From: Alentia gelatinosa
Lineage: Eukaryota; Annelida; Polychaeta; Phyllodocida; Polynoidae
NCBI GenBank assembly: GCA_950022655.1
Contig: OX465588.1
Coordinates: forward strand, 22,864,527 to 22,928,526
Length of the DNA stretch: 64,000 nucleotides
Reading direction: 5' to 3'
In this document: positions 14,171-26,098 of the stretch, in pieces
How the letters are laid out: every line of letters starts with the position of its first letter
Position numbering within the stretch: the first letter of the stretch is position 1
Notes under the pieces: generated by a model
Seen by the model: only the letters and a program-made list of their open reading frames with translations
Database searches by the model: none
Told to the model about the DNA's origin: nothing
Position numbers and translations under genes: made by a program

Positions 14171-14732
14171 ACCTTTGCCCGACGGATCCGTCGCGTCGGT
14201 CAGAATCTGTGAACTTTATGTTGCTGTACGCACTTCATAGATCTGATTACAATCGGGTCGGGCATTACTAGCATGGGGGTAATGACCAGACCTTAATATT
14301 ATCGCTGCACGCTCTTCACCGATAGTTCCCAATTCTCAGTAGGCCATTCGAATAGCGGTAGTCTGTATCCCCACGTCCTACATCTAAGTATCATATATCA
14401 ATTTGTAGGGGAGACAGAGGCAATGATAAATCTGAAAACTCTTTCCTGATATTATGATCAGCAAGCATCGTTGAGGGTATAAGACATCAAAATTATTGTT
14501 CCCGATTATAATTGTTGGTCAGGTCGGTGAGAATCTGTGGTCTATATCGCTGTCTTCTGGGTTTAAGACAAGCCATCCAATTGGTGGCCACCATACAGCT
14601 TACTGTTCTACCACCCCCCATCCAACTGCAACCTGTCCTATTGCTGCCTACTCCACCGCCAGCCACCCATCCTACCGCTGACTGTTCCACTGCAGGGCTC
14701 CAGCCGTTGGCGGTCTCCGCTGTCCCATCTTC

Positions 14733-14882
14733 ATGTCTCCCCTACCCCTCCACCACGCCGTGATAACAACAAGGTGTGTCTCCGATCCATCAGTCGTTAA
14801 TCCGCCGTGCGCGCCGCCTGTAGGAGGGGCCGGATACCACCCCGCCGCCTGGCGACAAAAACAAAAGGTGATTGAACGCCAG
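14733..14882 (+). CDS. Candidate host exon with consensus splice donor
   Basis: An open frame begins at ATG 14733 and runs to a donor that matches the animal consensus fully, CAG|GTAAGT, with the boundary after 14882. It encodes about 50 residues ending GYHPAAWRQKQKVIERQ. It lies in a GC-rich, CpG-containing island and ends in phase 0. The next good acceptor, at 15112, opens a phase-0 exon candidate. The frame stays open past the donor to 15053, so the donor is not forced by a stop. The true 5' boundary is unknown: ATG 14733 may be a real start or an internal Met. The protein family is not recognised. Confidence 0.33.
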
Positions 14883-15112
14883 GTAAGTAATGGGGAGAGG
14901 GGTGGGGTGCCAAGGAGGTGGGAGACGGGTGGAAGGGACACTGCGGGGAGGCGCCCAGGAAGAGGAAGTCCCGCTGTGATCAGTCACGCTGAAGGAACAA
15001 CTCCAGGGTCTTTGACTTCTATGGCTACTATCTGCCTAAGGACGGGATACTGAGCAACTGGAGGCAGGGTGGCGGGGGCTTCATTGACCTCTGATATCTG
15101 TGCGCTGTACAG

Positions 15113-15304
15113 GGCTGGATCCGGGACGGGGTGCAGGCGGCAGGCAAGTCTGCAGGGGATGGTCCTTTGTTTTGTAATTGGAGAGAGCTCGAAGACAATG
15201 GGCTTGCAGAGCACTATGTCCGATGTCTATACCCCGTTGATAAGGGAAAATTGATAGACAAGGGCCAGAAGGGCATGGATAAGAAGGAGATGAGAAGGAG
15301 GAAG
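15113..15304 (+). CDS. Candidate host exon, phase-compatible with the one at 14733
   Basis: An acceptor after a pyrimidine-rich stretch (ctgtacag|GG, boundary at 15112/15113) opens a frame of exactly 64 codons to a possible donor, GAAG|GTATAG, at 15304/15305. The peptide is hydrophilic and of mixed composition, with stretches such as CNWRELEDNGLAEHYVRC and a basic end MDKKEMRRRK. In phase 0 it joins the exon candidate ending at 14882 across a 230-bp intron. The frame has no ATG near its start. I do not recognise the family. Competing frames on both strands are also open here. Confidence 0.33.
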
Positions 15305-17744
15305 GTATAGATAACACCATGAGGTGGTGTGCAATGACGGTGTCTACTACAAAATAGCAAATGAAAAGGTTGTTTAATAAGGTTAGAATAATGAGGATTA
15401 CAAACAAAAGAGGAAAATATGGAGGTAAGCTAAAAGAATATAATAATGCGAAAAGAGTATGCATGGTTTGATTTAACAGTTGAGGTGAAAGCAGGTGTTT
15501 TTTCGGTTTTCTTTTCATTTGTAACAAATCCATACTTTCCGGTTCATTTACCCAATGTCCCTTTGAAAAAATATAACACTAGCCATAGCTGGTCATGATG
15601 ATTTGTACATATATTTACGAGAATATCTTATCATGGTATGTTATATTATGTCTAAAAGTAGTATATGGGAAATCCGCTATATTTGTCTATGTGAACTTAG
15701 AACAAAGGTGCATAACTTATTGTACACTGAGGGTCATTAATAGTAATTTAATCATTATTCCTTATGACAAATATTATAGTGTTCATTTCTATGCAGCATA
15801 TAGAAGAATAGCAACTGGAGAATTGAAGACTCGTTACAAATGTGGGAAACCAAACCATGAGAATCTCTGTAAAAGACTGTATTTCCCTGCATATATATGT
15901 AGGAAACTACTAGAGACGCACGGTGTATTTGTTCTTCTGTCTACATATTCCAGGTTTATTAGGTCTTGGTATTTGTTCAGTTATTTATTGTTCTCATTCA
16001 TGCCACAAATAATTCCCAAGCAGGATGCACTCATTTGTCAGTTTGCCTCTATTTTAGACATTTATTAAATCCATTAAATGCCGACAATAACTTTGTTAAT
16101 CTTCTTGAATTAGCTCACCTCGGGAATAAATTCCGGTTGATCTTAGTGAAAAAATACACCCACCCATGGCAAAATGTACTATTTACACCTGTTTCCAGGT
16201 CATTCACTTCCTTAATGTTTTTAGTTGCAGTCATTATCTCTGCAGGTCTGTCTGGTTGTTCCCGCCCACACAAACCAGAAAGGCCATACACCAACAAAGC
16301 AGGTGCAGGACCTAGGATAAGGTATGAAACGTGCAACGATCTCTTTGTAAAGGAATACCTACCGTAAAATCATAGTCCTTGCATCTCTCCCCCACACGCA
16401 GGTTCTAGGCAATATACATGTATGTTCACATACATTGTCTAGGGAACAATGCTATACAACCCCTCTTGTGTACTTCTCAAGTATTTTATGAATACTATGT
16501 GAAAGACTAATAGGCAAGTTGAATGAAAGTTTTCTGGACAGCATCTATATAAGTGGAATAATGAAAGGGAGGGTGTACATATTGCGATGAACTAACATGT
16601 GTTTCCAGTTTTGATAAGATATATTTTCATTAGAAATATTCAGCCTCTGTTTTCTATGTCAAACATCTTGGTATTACAAACTTTCACAATCATAGATTTC
16701 CTTTTATGGGATACTGATTTGCTTAGTGCAATGTTTAGATGAAAAGATACCTCAGAAATTAGAAATACGCGACTCATGCAATGTGTAAAGTAGCTTGAGC
16801 CGTATAAAGACAACAATCTCATACTCATACGTTGCGTCTCTGTTAGTCTCTTTCTCCTCTTTCTCCCTCGATAAGCTAAAGGATTTCCTGCTATTGAATA
16901 TTCCGTAAGTACATGTAAGTACATGGCGAGATCAGATTCCGAAATAGATGATATATCAGACTGCTTTCATTGCTGCAAGGTATATATACAATGCCAATCC
17001 TTAACCATCGTCTTTAAAAAGCTCAGGGAATACAATCATGAGAACTATCCATTTATACTCTCGCACTATATAGATGGGGCCTTAATAACGTTTAACTTTT
17101 GTTATCATTTCTGTCATCCACTAAGTGTTTATCATCTTTTGTGCAACGCTTGTTATAATTGCTTACTTGTGTTTAGGACCTTTGATAGAGATAGAGATGC
17201 AAAGAGGACACTGACAACACAGTATATTCTAAGGTTCTAAAATAATTTAATCCGAAGACAAACCTCTAATGTAAAGTGAATGTTCTATGTGACTTTTTAC
17301 CGAGGGAGTACTGAATTGGCACGAACCATATAGCCTATCGAATGCCTACCTTGCCGTCTCTATACCTACATGAATTGTAATACACCATGAACGGCACATG
17401 GAATCCTTGTCGGGACTACTGTCTGCCTTGTATGGTTCAAAATAGAAATCGCAACATCAGGTGAGAGCCCTCCTTTCATTTCCTAATTGGCCTCCTGGCA
17501 ACTTTGTATGTAAGTCCTCAAGGATTCTACCTTGGCGGGCCTAGACAGGGTCATGTTCGTGTACCTTTGGAGCATGGTACTACAACGATACAAGGACATA
17601 ACATATGGAAGAGCCTTTCATTTGCTGTAGCATTTAATGGATCACTGACTGAATGACCCAAGAGAGTGGCGGTATTATCAATGAATGTCATGAAACTTTA
17701 TGTAATTGTTTATACGGTGAGAGTTGTCTTTCCGGAATGATTTC
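15305..17744. other. Span without a supported gene
   Basis: This span is purine-rich to about 15530, then AT-rich. A 157-codon plus-strand frame at 15595-16068 is the longest open frame without a family match. It is rich in Tyr, Ile, Leu and Phe, as random AT-rich DNA would give, and I see no domain, so I treat it as unsupported. Acceptor-like pyrimidine-AG sites occur at about 15953, 16199 and 16246, but no exon could be closed. Confidence 0.45.
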
Positions 17745-17926
17745 ATGAAACGGAGCTCAGTGAAATTCGCAGCAGAAGGCAACGAATGTCATGTAAATAA
17801 TCATGTGAAATTGAGTGAGGCTTAGATGTTATCCTACCCCGTAACCCCGTTAGATATTTTATAGAATAACCATGACATACAATCAAATCACTTCAATTTT
17901 ATGCAGATTTATATGAGGGGTATGAT
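17745..17926. repeat. Decayed two-module foldback element (order B-A)
   Basis: A recognisable but eroded copy. Remnants of the module B centre (tcatgaaacggagctcagtg, 17743-17762) are followed by a shortened module A at 17831-17926, which begins atcctacccc and ends ggggtatgat. Module A here is about 96 bp rather than 145. It is older than the copies at 8.8, 29.9 and 62 kb, judging by divergence. Confidence 0.6.
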
Positions 17927-20900
17927 ACATATATGCATATATGATGATGATAAAGGAATTCACGAACTGACAATTGAACTATCAACTGATTAGATCACGT
18001 CTGCACACCATGCTTTACAACAGAAAATAGTGCTCACTTTGTTTTTAATCTGGCTTGACGAAAGAGCACATGAAAATCACATCACATGTTCATCTACGTT
18101 TAGGTTATCACACGTATGTGTATTTCCACTTAGTTCAATTCATCTATACTATAGGCCTCGCAACCATATTGGGGACTGAAAACTAGTTATTTTTGACTTG
18201 CTATACAAAAGTTCTCATAACTTAGGCTGTAAAAAAGATACAGATTTACAAAGGGTACCATATTAAGCCAGAGATTATGAGCCTTATTGTCATATATATT
18301 TTGAATCTATTGAGGTAATTCATCTGTTTTCATTTTTGACACATTTTCCCTGAAATCATGCTAAAAGTTAGGCAAAATGTTGAACTTTTAGAATATGAGT
18401 GAAGATTCTATGAAATTCCATATGGAAGCAAAATCAAAGCCCAGTTTAATCAAGTAGAGATTTCCTTGAGGAACATTTTGATACCTTAACTTTTATTGTA
18501 CTCATAGTAGAAGTCAAAATGGACTGTTTTGTTATCAAATTAGAAAAGTAGCAAAAAGCCCCTTTTTGTGATATGTGCCATATGCTATAGCATTGTTGTG
18601 GTAGGCAGAAAATAGAGAACTAAGGCTTGGTTGGAAATGATACAATTTCTTTACATTATAATTTCAGATAATGTTTTTTCTTTAGTTATTATTTACAAGC
18701 AAATGCTTCCTTAAACTAATTAGATATGCAGCACATGTCAATCTATAAAAATCTTTAGGGAAACACAATTTGAATCCGGATCCCAGCATAGTCCCTAATA
18801 TGCCTTCCTGACCTATAATGATATGGGGAACCTGTTTCTATCACAAGGTGAGTGTTGAAGGTAAGTACCTAAACTGTTTCCCTATTATAACGTATTTAAT
18901 GGAAATAAAGAAATTATTTCAGTTTTCACACAAATTTGTCCCTTTTTTATGCTTCGTGCCTCAGCATCGCTCCTGATAGGCTGGTAAGAAGCTCCCTCTT
19001 TGAGGTATCCTTCTGAAGTGTTTGACCTGGGAGCCAGGTGGCACCTAATGACAATTTATAATCATCCACAAATTTGCAGAGGCATACATCTTTGAGGAAG
19101 AAATGTATTAAGATTTTTCCCAGAGACAGAATATATACAAATATGCCATAGAGCACAAAAGCCTAAAATGTGAGAGTAATTATGAGACTAGTATCGCGGA
19201 ATTAAAAGATGGCCTTATGCCCAAGGTGTTTGAGCCATATATCAGTAATTGTTGAGTCATGTCGGAGGCATGGTCGGGCGAGTAAAGGCTCCTGGAGCAC
19301 AATGGCATCTGGGAAGCACAGGAGTAACGTTTTGATATGTAGATCTGGTTTCCTATCCAGGGAGACTGTGTGGGGTCTCCGAATGCCTGAGAGACGGGAA
19401 GAGGGCATTGACGCTCTGAAAAAGTTCCTTGGAGTCAGAGCACATGTAGAGCAGGTTTTGGTGATGGTAAAGAGTTACGGTCGAAGCTGCATGCTGCGTG
19501 GTTCCGACTTCTTTGTCGTTTCAGCTTAAGGTCCTTGGCAGTCGCTTACGTCATATTTCATAGAGTTCTCTGGGGGAGCGAGGGGAGGTACATTTAAAAC
19601 CTGCGAGGAGGGTCCTGAGAAACTGGTGGTTCACATTGTGAGAGATCTCTCTGAAGTGGTTGACCTTGGAGCTGCCAGATGAGGCCTATGTCCTCCGCAA
19701 ATTATCAACAACATTTGATTATCTACAAAACGTCTCTGTTGCATCCTTCGAAGAATATTGGGTTTACCAATACTACGTATTAGCAGATCACAACCTATTG
19801 CTGTTGCATTCTCAGTTTAATTCAATGTCTTGCAGGTGAGTTTATGCTACTTTATGAAGTACAAAAATATAACTCAATGTACATAACTTTATATGTAAAT
19901 ATAAACCGTTATAACGTTAGGGATAGTTCAAGATGGAACAAAATGGAACAACACACAAAGAAGTTACATAAAACTCAAATGTAAGAAATAAAATGGAAAC
20001 GCTGGTTACTGTTTCATTTGAATCAGAAACCACACTGGAATATTACGATGCAATTCCAAATTGTTGAAAATCTTAACTTTATTCAATAATCATAACCAAT
20101 GAGAGTATTTAACCAAACCGTACCCTTCCCAGTGCGCGGGTCATAAACATGAACCATTTATTTAGAGACTTTGCATAGAATTTACAGGGACCAATCGTTT
20201 AAACGGACCCTTCTCTAGCATAGTAAGTAAAAAAACATATTAACAAACAAATACAACGTCCTCATCAAAATGCAACGAGGGTAATTGTAACGACTCTAGC
20301 AAAAATGATGCGTTCGAAAATTCAGCTTTTTTCCTCCAGAAATATCACTGTCTCCCGGACCGCATCATCCGGCAAGGAATTGCTACTGAAAATTTAATGT
20401 CACCTTCTCCTGCGGTTACAATTAGAACTAGTCAATACGAACCGTGGTGTTTTACTAGGTTTTTACTCTCTTCACCTGAATGTCAGCCGCCGTTCAATAC
20501 TCTGAGCTGCTCTCGTCGTGACAGGCTCTGCTCCTGGCGTGCTGCGACGAGTTACTGACAGGTAGGACACGTAGACCTAATATTGGGTGTCATCTCGGCG
20601 CCATAAATAAGACATAACCAAAACTCGCCTCGGTCAATGTGAAAGAATGCTCGGATTACCACAACCGACCCTCTCCGACTCCCCTAAATAAACTATCGTG
20701 TTTGAGCAGCAAGTAGCGCTCGGGCGAGCCTCTGTCTCATCAGGCGTAAGCGTTACTCCTGCTATTGTTGCTTCATTGTTCCGCTTGAATATCTTCCCTG
20801 CTTCTGTGGACAGGATTACGAAACAGATGAAGTTGATATCCTTGTTTGACTGGCCAATGTATTTTACAACAGTTCTGTTGTTACGACGGGTGACAGGAAC

Positions 20901-21960
20901 GGGAGGGTAGGGCATTGTGCATAGAAGTGAAATGAAGTCTCCTGTTGCAGCCGCCAAGTATTACCCCTACTCAGTCATTTGTTCCTCTCCTTTGTGACTT
21001 CCTTAAAAGTATCCTTCTCGGTTCTGGCTTTCACCGCATTTGATTGTATTTATCGAAATGTGTCCCGAGACCCCATAATGTCTAGTTTTTAATTTCAATT
21101 TGAATAATTATTTGTTGTAGTCACATGTGTTTATCAGCTTTCCATATAGACATTTTGTTGTTGGGACAGGCTCATTGCGCATGCCTGGTCCGCAATATGC
21201 AAATCTATCATTTTGAATATAAAACACTGCCTTAAAAGCAATATCAACATCGACGCCGGTTTATTGACAAAAGAACAGACTGCTTCGTACTTTGCAGACC
21301 TTTCTCACTGCATCGCCCCCTCAGTTATTACTAACAGATTTTTGCTAAATAATTTCCGAGGCGTACAACAACATATATTAATACAGCAAGGCCACGTGAT
21401 ATAACAAATGTCATCCCCCAGGCAGGCCAGGACTATGTATCACATTTATTTAAGTCCATTTTAGTACTAGTCTGCAGGTAATGTGATCATCATTGTCTTA
21501 GAAATAGGGACTAGTATATATGCTTATTGTTACCAATTTGTCATATCTCAAATGATCATGCTTTCATTAATCAGTAAAATGTATTGGACAATGAACCGTG
21601 GTGCAATGACGCAGGATATATATCCCCTTCATCAGTTATTTGCCTGTTTTAATGCCCATTCCCCTATGAATATCTTGCCATTTTGTCAGAGCCTTCACTC
21701 ATCGTTCCTGATAGTTGTTAATGTCCTGTGTTATAAGTGTTTGGCTAGTTGTCGCTGCCAATGTCATCTATCTCTTGCTAGTATTCAGCGCCTTGCTAGT
21801 TCTCAACGTCCCTCTAGAGTCGTTCTCTGTCAGCCGTGAACCTGCAGTGATCAGTCATTAGTTGGAGGAGCGCGGACCCACAGTGCCGTCCATATAGCGG
21901 CCACTTCATGCCAGGCCAGTGCCTGGTGAGAAACGGACAAATAGAGCATTGACAAGCCGT
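17927..21960. other. Span without a supported gene
   Basis: Mostly AT-rich. A more balanced patch at 20460-21000 has overlapping open frames on both strands. The minus-strand one, from ATG 20915 to 20634, gives 93 residues of ordinary composition, but no family is recognised and splice context is lacking. Donor-like sites CAAG|GTGAGT and GAAG|GTAAGT lie 14 bp apart near 18847-18862. An NRF1-like gcgcatgc and an octamer atgcaaat occur near 21177-21202. Confidence 0.4.
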
Positions 21961-22030
21961 CCATCCCCTTGTGCCGACGTCAATAGTCGGGCTGTCGGAT
22001 TCGCAAGGGAAGGAAGTTTTCCTGACACCC

Positions 22031-22108
22031 TCTCACCCACCCACTGAACCACCCACCCGTCGAACCACCCGCCCGCTGAACCACCCACCCACTGAACCAC
22101 CCACACAG
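22031..22108 (+). repeat. Short 16-bp minisatellite
   Basis: About four to five degenerate tandem units of the form ccacccacccactgaa. If translated on the plus strand it would give Pro/Thr-rich sequence. The surrounding plus-strand frame (about 21971-22321) stays open for 116 codons, and its proline-threonine bias looks like a linker or like chance. It has no ATG at its start, so it is not called as a gene. Confidence 0.8.
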
Positions 22109-23900
22109 TCATGGCCATCACCAACCACAGAGATCCGTCGTAAACACCACATCATCGGCCACAAACGACGGTCACACCTGCAGATAAAACGCGGACCTTT
22201 ACCCCCCCCCCTCCCGACTAGCCTCTGCTCAGCACCCCCAGCCTCTGAGAGTACCACCACAACCCTCACCCTCACTACCAACACCGCCTCACTCAGGCCT
22301 CGCCTAAATAGACAAATTTGATTTTGGTATTTTCTGACAGACCCGGCCATGGGGTTTGTTTCGCCTGACACTCTGTCAGCCAAAGTAAGAACCGGCCACA
22401 TCGCCGGCCGTCCCGGTACCCCACACCCTGCCCCTGCAAGACGCCCTCGTTCAGACGATCCGGCCACCCTCAGGCCTTGGAGCAAAGCCCCCTTAGCACC
22501 TCAATCGTTATGGTTCATGATCTTCCCCCTCTGGTCCGAGAGAAGGATGCGATGAAGTAACTACTTATAATCCTGTTACAATGAGGAGTTTATTTCACCA
22601 AAGAAGGACCTCATTGCTGTTACGGGCTCCGGAGCCTGAAACATATGTTGAGACATATGTGTGGAAGGTGTTGTGGTTTCAAATGGATTCGTATTTACAT
22701 ATCCTAAACAATACTAGTATAAAGGTTTATATCCAAATCCATCTGACTTTAGTGTGAATAATATTATTCAAGTTACGATATATTTCTACTTTTTTGTATT
22801 CCATATTGTAAATACTATTAACTGAAATAGAGGTGATTCTCAATGTTTAATTGAGGGCAGGTCACGTTTATAGTTACTCTCGTCGAGATTGGATCTAAAA
22901 TGATTCTCAATCACTTTCCCGAAAAGGAGATATTGCATAGAATCTTGAAGGGAACAACACATGTCATAAGGGTATGACCTTGAGATTTAGAAGTATAAAG
23001 GGGTGCGTTCATATGTTTCAGCTACAGGTCTATTTTTTGTGTTCATTACATCGAGTAGCCGTAATACCGCCTTTATTTCTGGAACCCTGACATAAATCAA
23101 GTCGGCTGGTTATCTTACACTGATGAGAAATGCTTAGCTTTGCACCTTTAGAAGGTACTAGATTAAAAAATTGTGTCAACCAATAGCAAGTAACCCTGAA
23201 AGGTAAAGCTATATATATATAGTTATTCATTACTTTAGTTTAATATGGCAGTAAAAAATTATATGTAGCCATATTATCAAAAATAGAGTCCTCTGGGCCT
23301 TGGTAAGAAAATATATTGAAATCAAGTCGACTCAAATTAGTCCAGTGAAATAGAGAAGTAGGGAGAGAGAGACAGGCGGAGAGGGCGAGTGGTGACTGTC
23401 AAAAAGATTGTATACATTGACGGTCTTTCAGGAATGTCACCAGGATATGCAATAGTAATCAGTTAATAAAATTAGCGTTAATCAAAAGGGAAACCGATTT
23501 TTATAGTATACAGGTATAATTCAAAAGATTTTAGTTACCAAACACTAATATAAATAGTTTATGAAAGGGTGATGGACAATAGATTCCGAGCCTCATCTGC
23601 CTATTCCTCATACAGTTCCTGTATGTGCTACCTTTCTAAAACAAAGCCTCCTGGCATTGACGTAATCTTATCTCGGTACATTACCTAGAGAGTGTGCATT
23701 AAAAGGATTGCACTGAATACACCCGCTGGCAAAGAGCGATGTCCAATGACAAAAGCACCTCAAATACTACCAGGAGAGCATTAGTATTGTCTCGGATATA
23801 CCTCCTGAGGAATTGACTGAAATAAAAGAGAGCGCTTTATCATTGTCTATAGCAAGCCGAAGTTATATTGGTCTCCCTAGCGACTATATCCTTTATATTC
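22109..23900. other. GC-rich patch followed by AT-rich non-coding sequence
   Basis: GC-rich to about 22555, with a C10 run near 22201 and an acceptor-like ttttctgacag at 22330-22340 followed by ATG 22349 in a ggccATGG context. The 68-codon frame that follows is Arg/Pro-rich with no family match. The opposite strand has a 150-codon frame, so neither is called. Beyond 22560 the DNA is AT-rich and I recognise nothing. Confidence 0.4.
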
Positions 23901-23923
23901 ATGGCATCAAGGCGGGTATTGGA

Positions 23924-23952
23924 GGGGACGGGGAGGCAGGGAGACTTGGGGG
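23924..23952 (+). other. Potential G-quadruplex motif
   Basis: Four G runs of 4, 4, 3 and 5 bases are separated by loops of 2, 5 and 6 bases on the plus strand, satisfying the common G3+N1-7 rule. Further G runs follow to about 23990. Whether it folds is not shown by sequence. Confidence 0.7.
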
Positions 23953-24089
23953 ACAGGAGGAGGGTGAGGTAGGGTGGCGGGAGGCATGCTCAACTGAGAT
24001 TATGCATCCTTAGGGTAGAGGCGGAAGACAGATTTTCCTGTTGAGTGGGAAAGACTACCTACTATGTCCCAGTCGCCATGTGCGTGAGT

Positions 24090-24124
24090 GTATAGGTGTG
24101 TGCGTGTGTGTGTGAGAGGGGGGA
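24090..24124 (+). repeat. GT-rich microsatellite followed by a G run
   Basis: An interrupted GT repeat (gtgtgtgcgtgtgtgtgtg type) passes into gagaggggggaagggg. Simple sequence. Confidence 0.75.
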
Positions 24125-25079
24125 AGGGGATTAGCACAGGGATTAGCGCCCAGACAACCCAGTCAGCTGGCGTCTCACGTGCACCCTTAGTCTGTCCTCA
24201 TGTGAATCAATACACTCCTAATATTAATGCAGAATACGTCACATTACAGAATAAAGACCAAAAAGCCGTTGGAAAGGGAAGCATGGGAGCTCTCGGGTCC
24301 AGCATGGAGGGGAGGCACGATCCCGAGAGGGATGCCCTGTATAAAACATTCAGTTGACCATCCAGTGTCTGTGACCCTACACCGCCGACCACATGAAAAT
24401 ACTCTGATGCCCTCCCAAGTGTAAGACGCATTTCTTGATATTATATTGTCATTGAATTGAATCATTTCTGTATGAGAGTTTTCCCCTTTCAATATACCCT
24501 CAGGGAGAAATATCTGTGGTCCGGAGGAGCACAGTGTTGTAAATTTGCATTTGACTTCCTGAGGCGATATTGTAATATAGTAACAGGGATAATGTCATTA
24601 TTATATACCTTAATCTCTTCAAAGTATGGGCACATTCCGAGATCTATCGATGTGACACAATATGATATATACAGAAAGTGATATTGTCATGAAGTTGTGT
24701 ATTACTTACAACGAATATATAGAAACTAATATAACCCGGTAATAGACATAATGTTGCAAATAATACCCTAATTGTGAACCTAATAACATGAAACTCAGGG
24801 GAATTATTACACATTCCATCAGAAGAAAGGGGCTTTCGGTCTTTGTCGGATTTTTTCGTCATTCTGTTTTTGACTCGTAACAAAGAAACATCACAATGAC
24901 ATTCAATTATTCTTGATGCGGTTCGTTTGACGAATATATTTATCTGTACTGCTCTATTTCTGCATCTTCTTACTAGATCGAATTCTTGCAAAACTAAACT
25001 AAAGTTTGAACCACAATATTTTACGTAAAGGATTCCGAATATTGTGATGAGCAAATAAAGCCACCATTATTTGCCAATC

Positions 25080-25470
25080 AACTTCCGCGCCATGACCACG
25101 AAAATACCATCAAAAGTAACTTTATTTTACAGGCCAGCGCACTCCGATCTTTTACCGCGTTTAATTGGTTCTGATCAAAGTCCGCGATTAGTAGAAAAAA
25201 ATGCAATAAATCTTGGAAATCAGAAGGGAAAGCTGGCTGAGATGGCGCTGAGTTCCCCGCTGTGAGCTGGAGCCCTGACTCATCGCTCACCCACGCCGAG
25301 CCGGCCGAGTGTATGACAGCAGCTGCCCTCCTCCAGGGAGTCGGAGTTGCTCCGACGATGCTGCGAGCACCTCATAACGATGCAGCGCCAAGTGATGAGC
25401 GGGTGGGTGTTTTATGTTGACACTTCCTAGCCATTGTAAGAATTCTTTCTTATTTCTTTTTCGATTTGCA
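25080..25470 (+). promoter_or_regulatory. CpG-containing island with possible untranslated first exon
   Basis: GC content and CpG frequency rise sharply between about 25080 and 25400 in AT-rich surroundings. A strong acceptor (tttctttttcgatttgcag, ending at 25470) follows, with a possible weak donor GCG|GTGGGT near 25398, implying an intron of about 70 bp. This resembles a promoter plus first exon on the plus strand, but no extended coding frame continues after the acceptor. Minus-strand frames across the same segment are also open, so direction is uncertain. Confidence 0.3.
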
Positions 25471-25623
25471 GTGTTATTTGAAGTGCACTGGAAATGTAGA
25501 AACAATGGATGTGTACATAGATAATAGATTGAGTTGCATAAACTGAATTCCTATATACCCATTGGTGAACAATATATTGTTACAAATCGCTGCTAAGGGT
25601 ACAATAATTATGAGTACCAAGGG

Positions 25624-25664
25624 TGAGGTTTTCATCCCAGGCTGACGTTTTCGTCCCAGGCTGA
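25624..25664. repeat. Tandem duplication of an 18-bp unit
   Basis: Two units of tttcatcccaggctgacg and tttcgtcccaggctgacg, differing at one base. Possibly part of a longer decayed minisatellite. Confidence 0.85.
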
Positions 25665-25967
25665 CGACATGATCTATATTGCCATGTGTTGTTCGATATG
25701 GCAAAAAACAGATATACCGACTCAGACCAATTATCGCAAATAAAACTATCATTATAAGATTGCAAATGCTTCAGACGCCTGGAAAATATAAACAATAAAT
25801 TGATGATGCTATGACGTCGCCGTAACCTGCATAGCAACCTGCACAGTTGCCATAAAACGGGCGGGACGAAAACATAGCGGTCGGAACTAGTCAATAAGGG
25901 TGGGCATGGCTTCTTGGGTTATCGCAAGTAAAGAAATAACCATTTTTACCGTATTAGAAGGTGTATC

Positions 25968-26098
25968 GGAATAGGGAAAGCAAATACCAGTGAAAGTCGG
26001 TAAGGCTTGAAAAAAGTACTGCCCTTGGCCAAGGCCTTGGGCAGCCTTACCTTTAACTTGGACTTTTTTTCACCAGAACATGGTTTCCCTCTATTCCA
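25968..26098. repeat. Foldback element of about 130 bp
   Basis: The left end starts ggaatagggaaag and the right end closes tttccctctattcc. Inner arms also pair: ccagtgaaa with tttcaccag, and aaggc with gcctt around the near-palindromic centre ctgcccttggccaagg. Arms are imperfect. It has the form of a MITE or foldback relic without coding capacity. Confidence 0.7.

Noticed and set aside
15595..16068. 157-codon plus-strand open frame, the longest without family match in AT-rich DNA
   Set aside because: Composition is what random AT-rich sequence gives, no domain or signal is evident, and internal acceptor-like sites do not produce a gene model.
20634..20915. 93-residue minus-strand open frame
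   Set aside because: Plausible composition, but an overlapping plus-strand frame is equally plausible, with no splice context and no recognisable family.
22033..22485. 150-codon minus-strand frame rich in Gly, Val and Arg
   Set aside because: Its end is the complement of the 16-bp minisatellite and the rest is a product of GC-rich composition.
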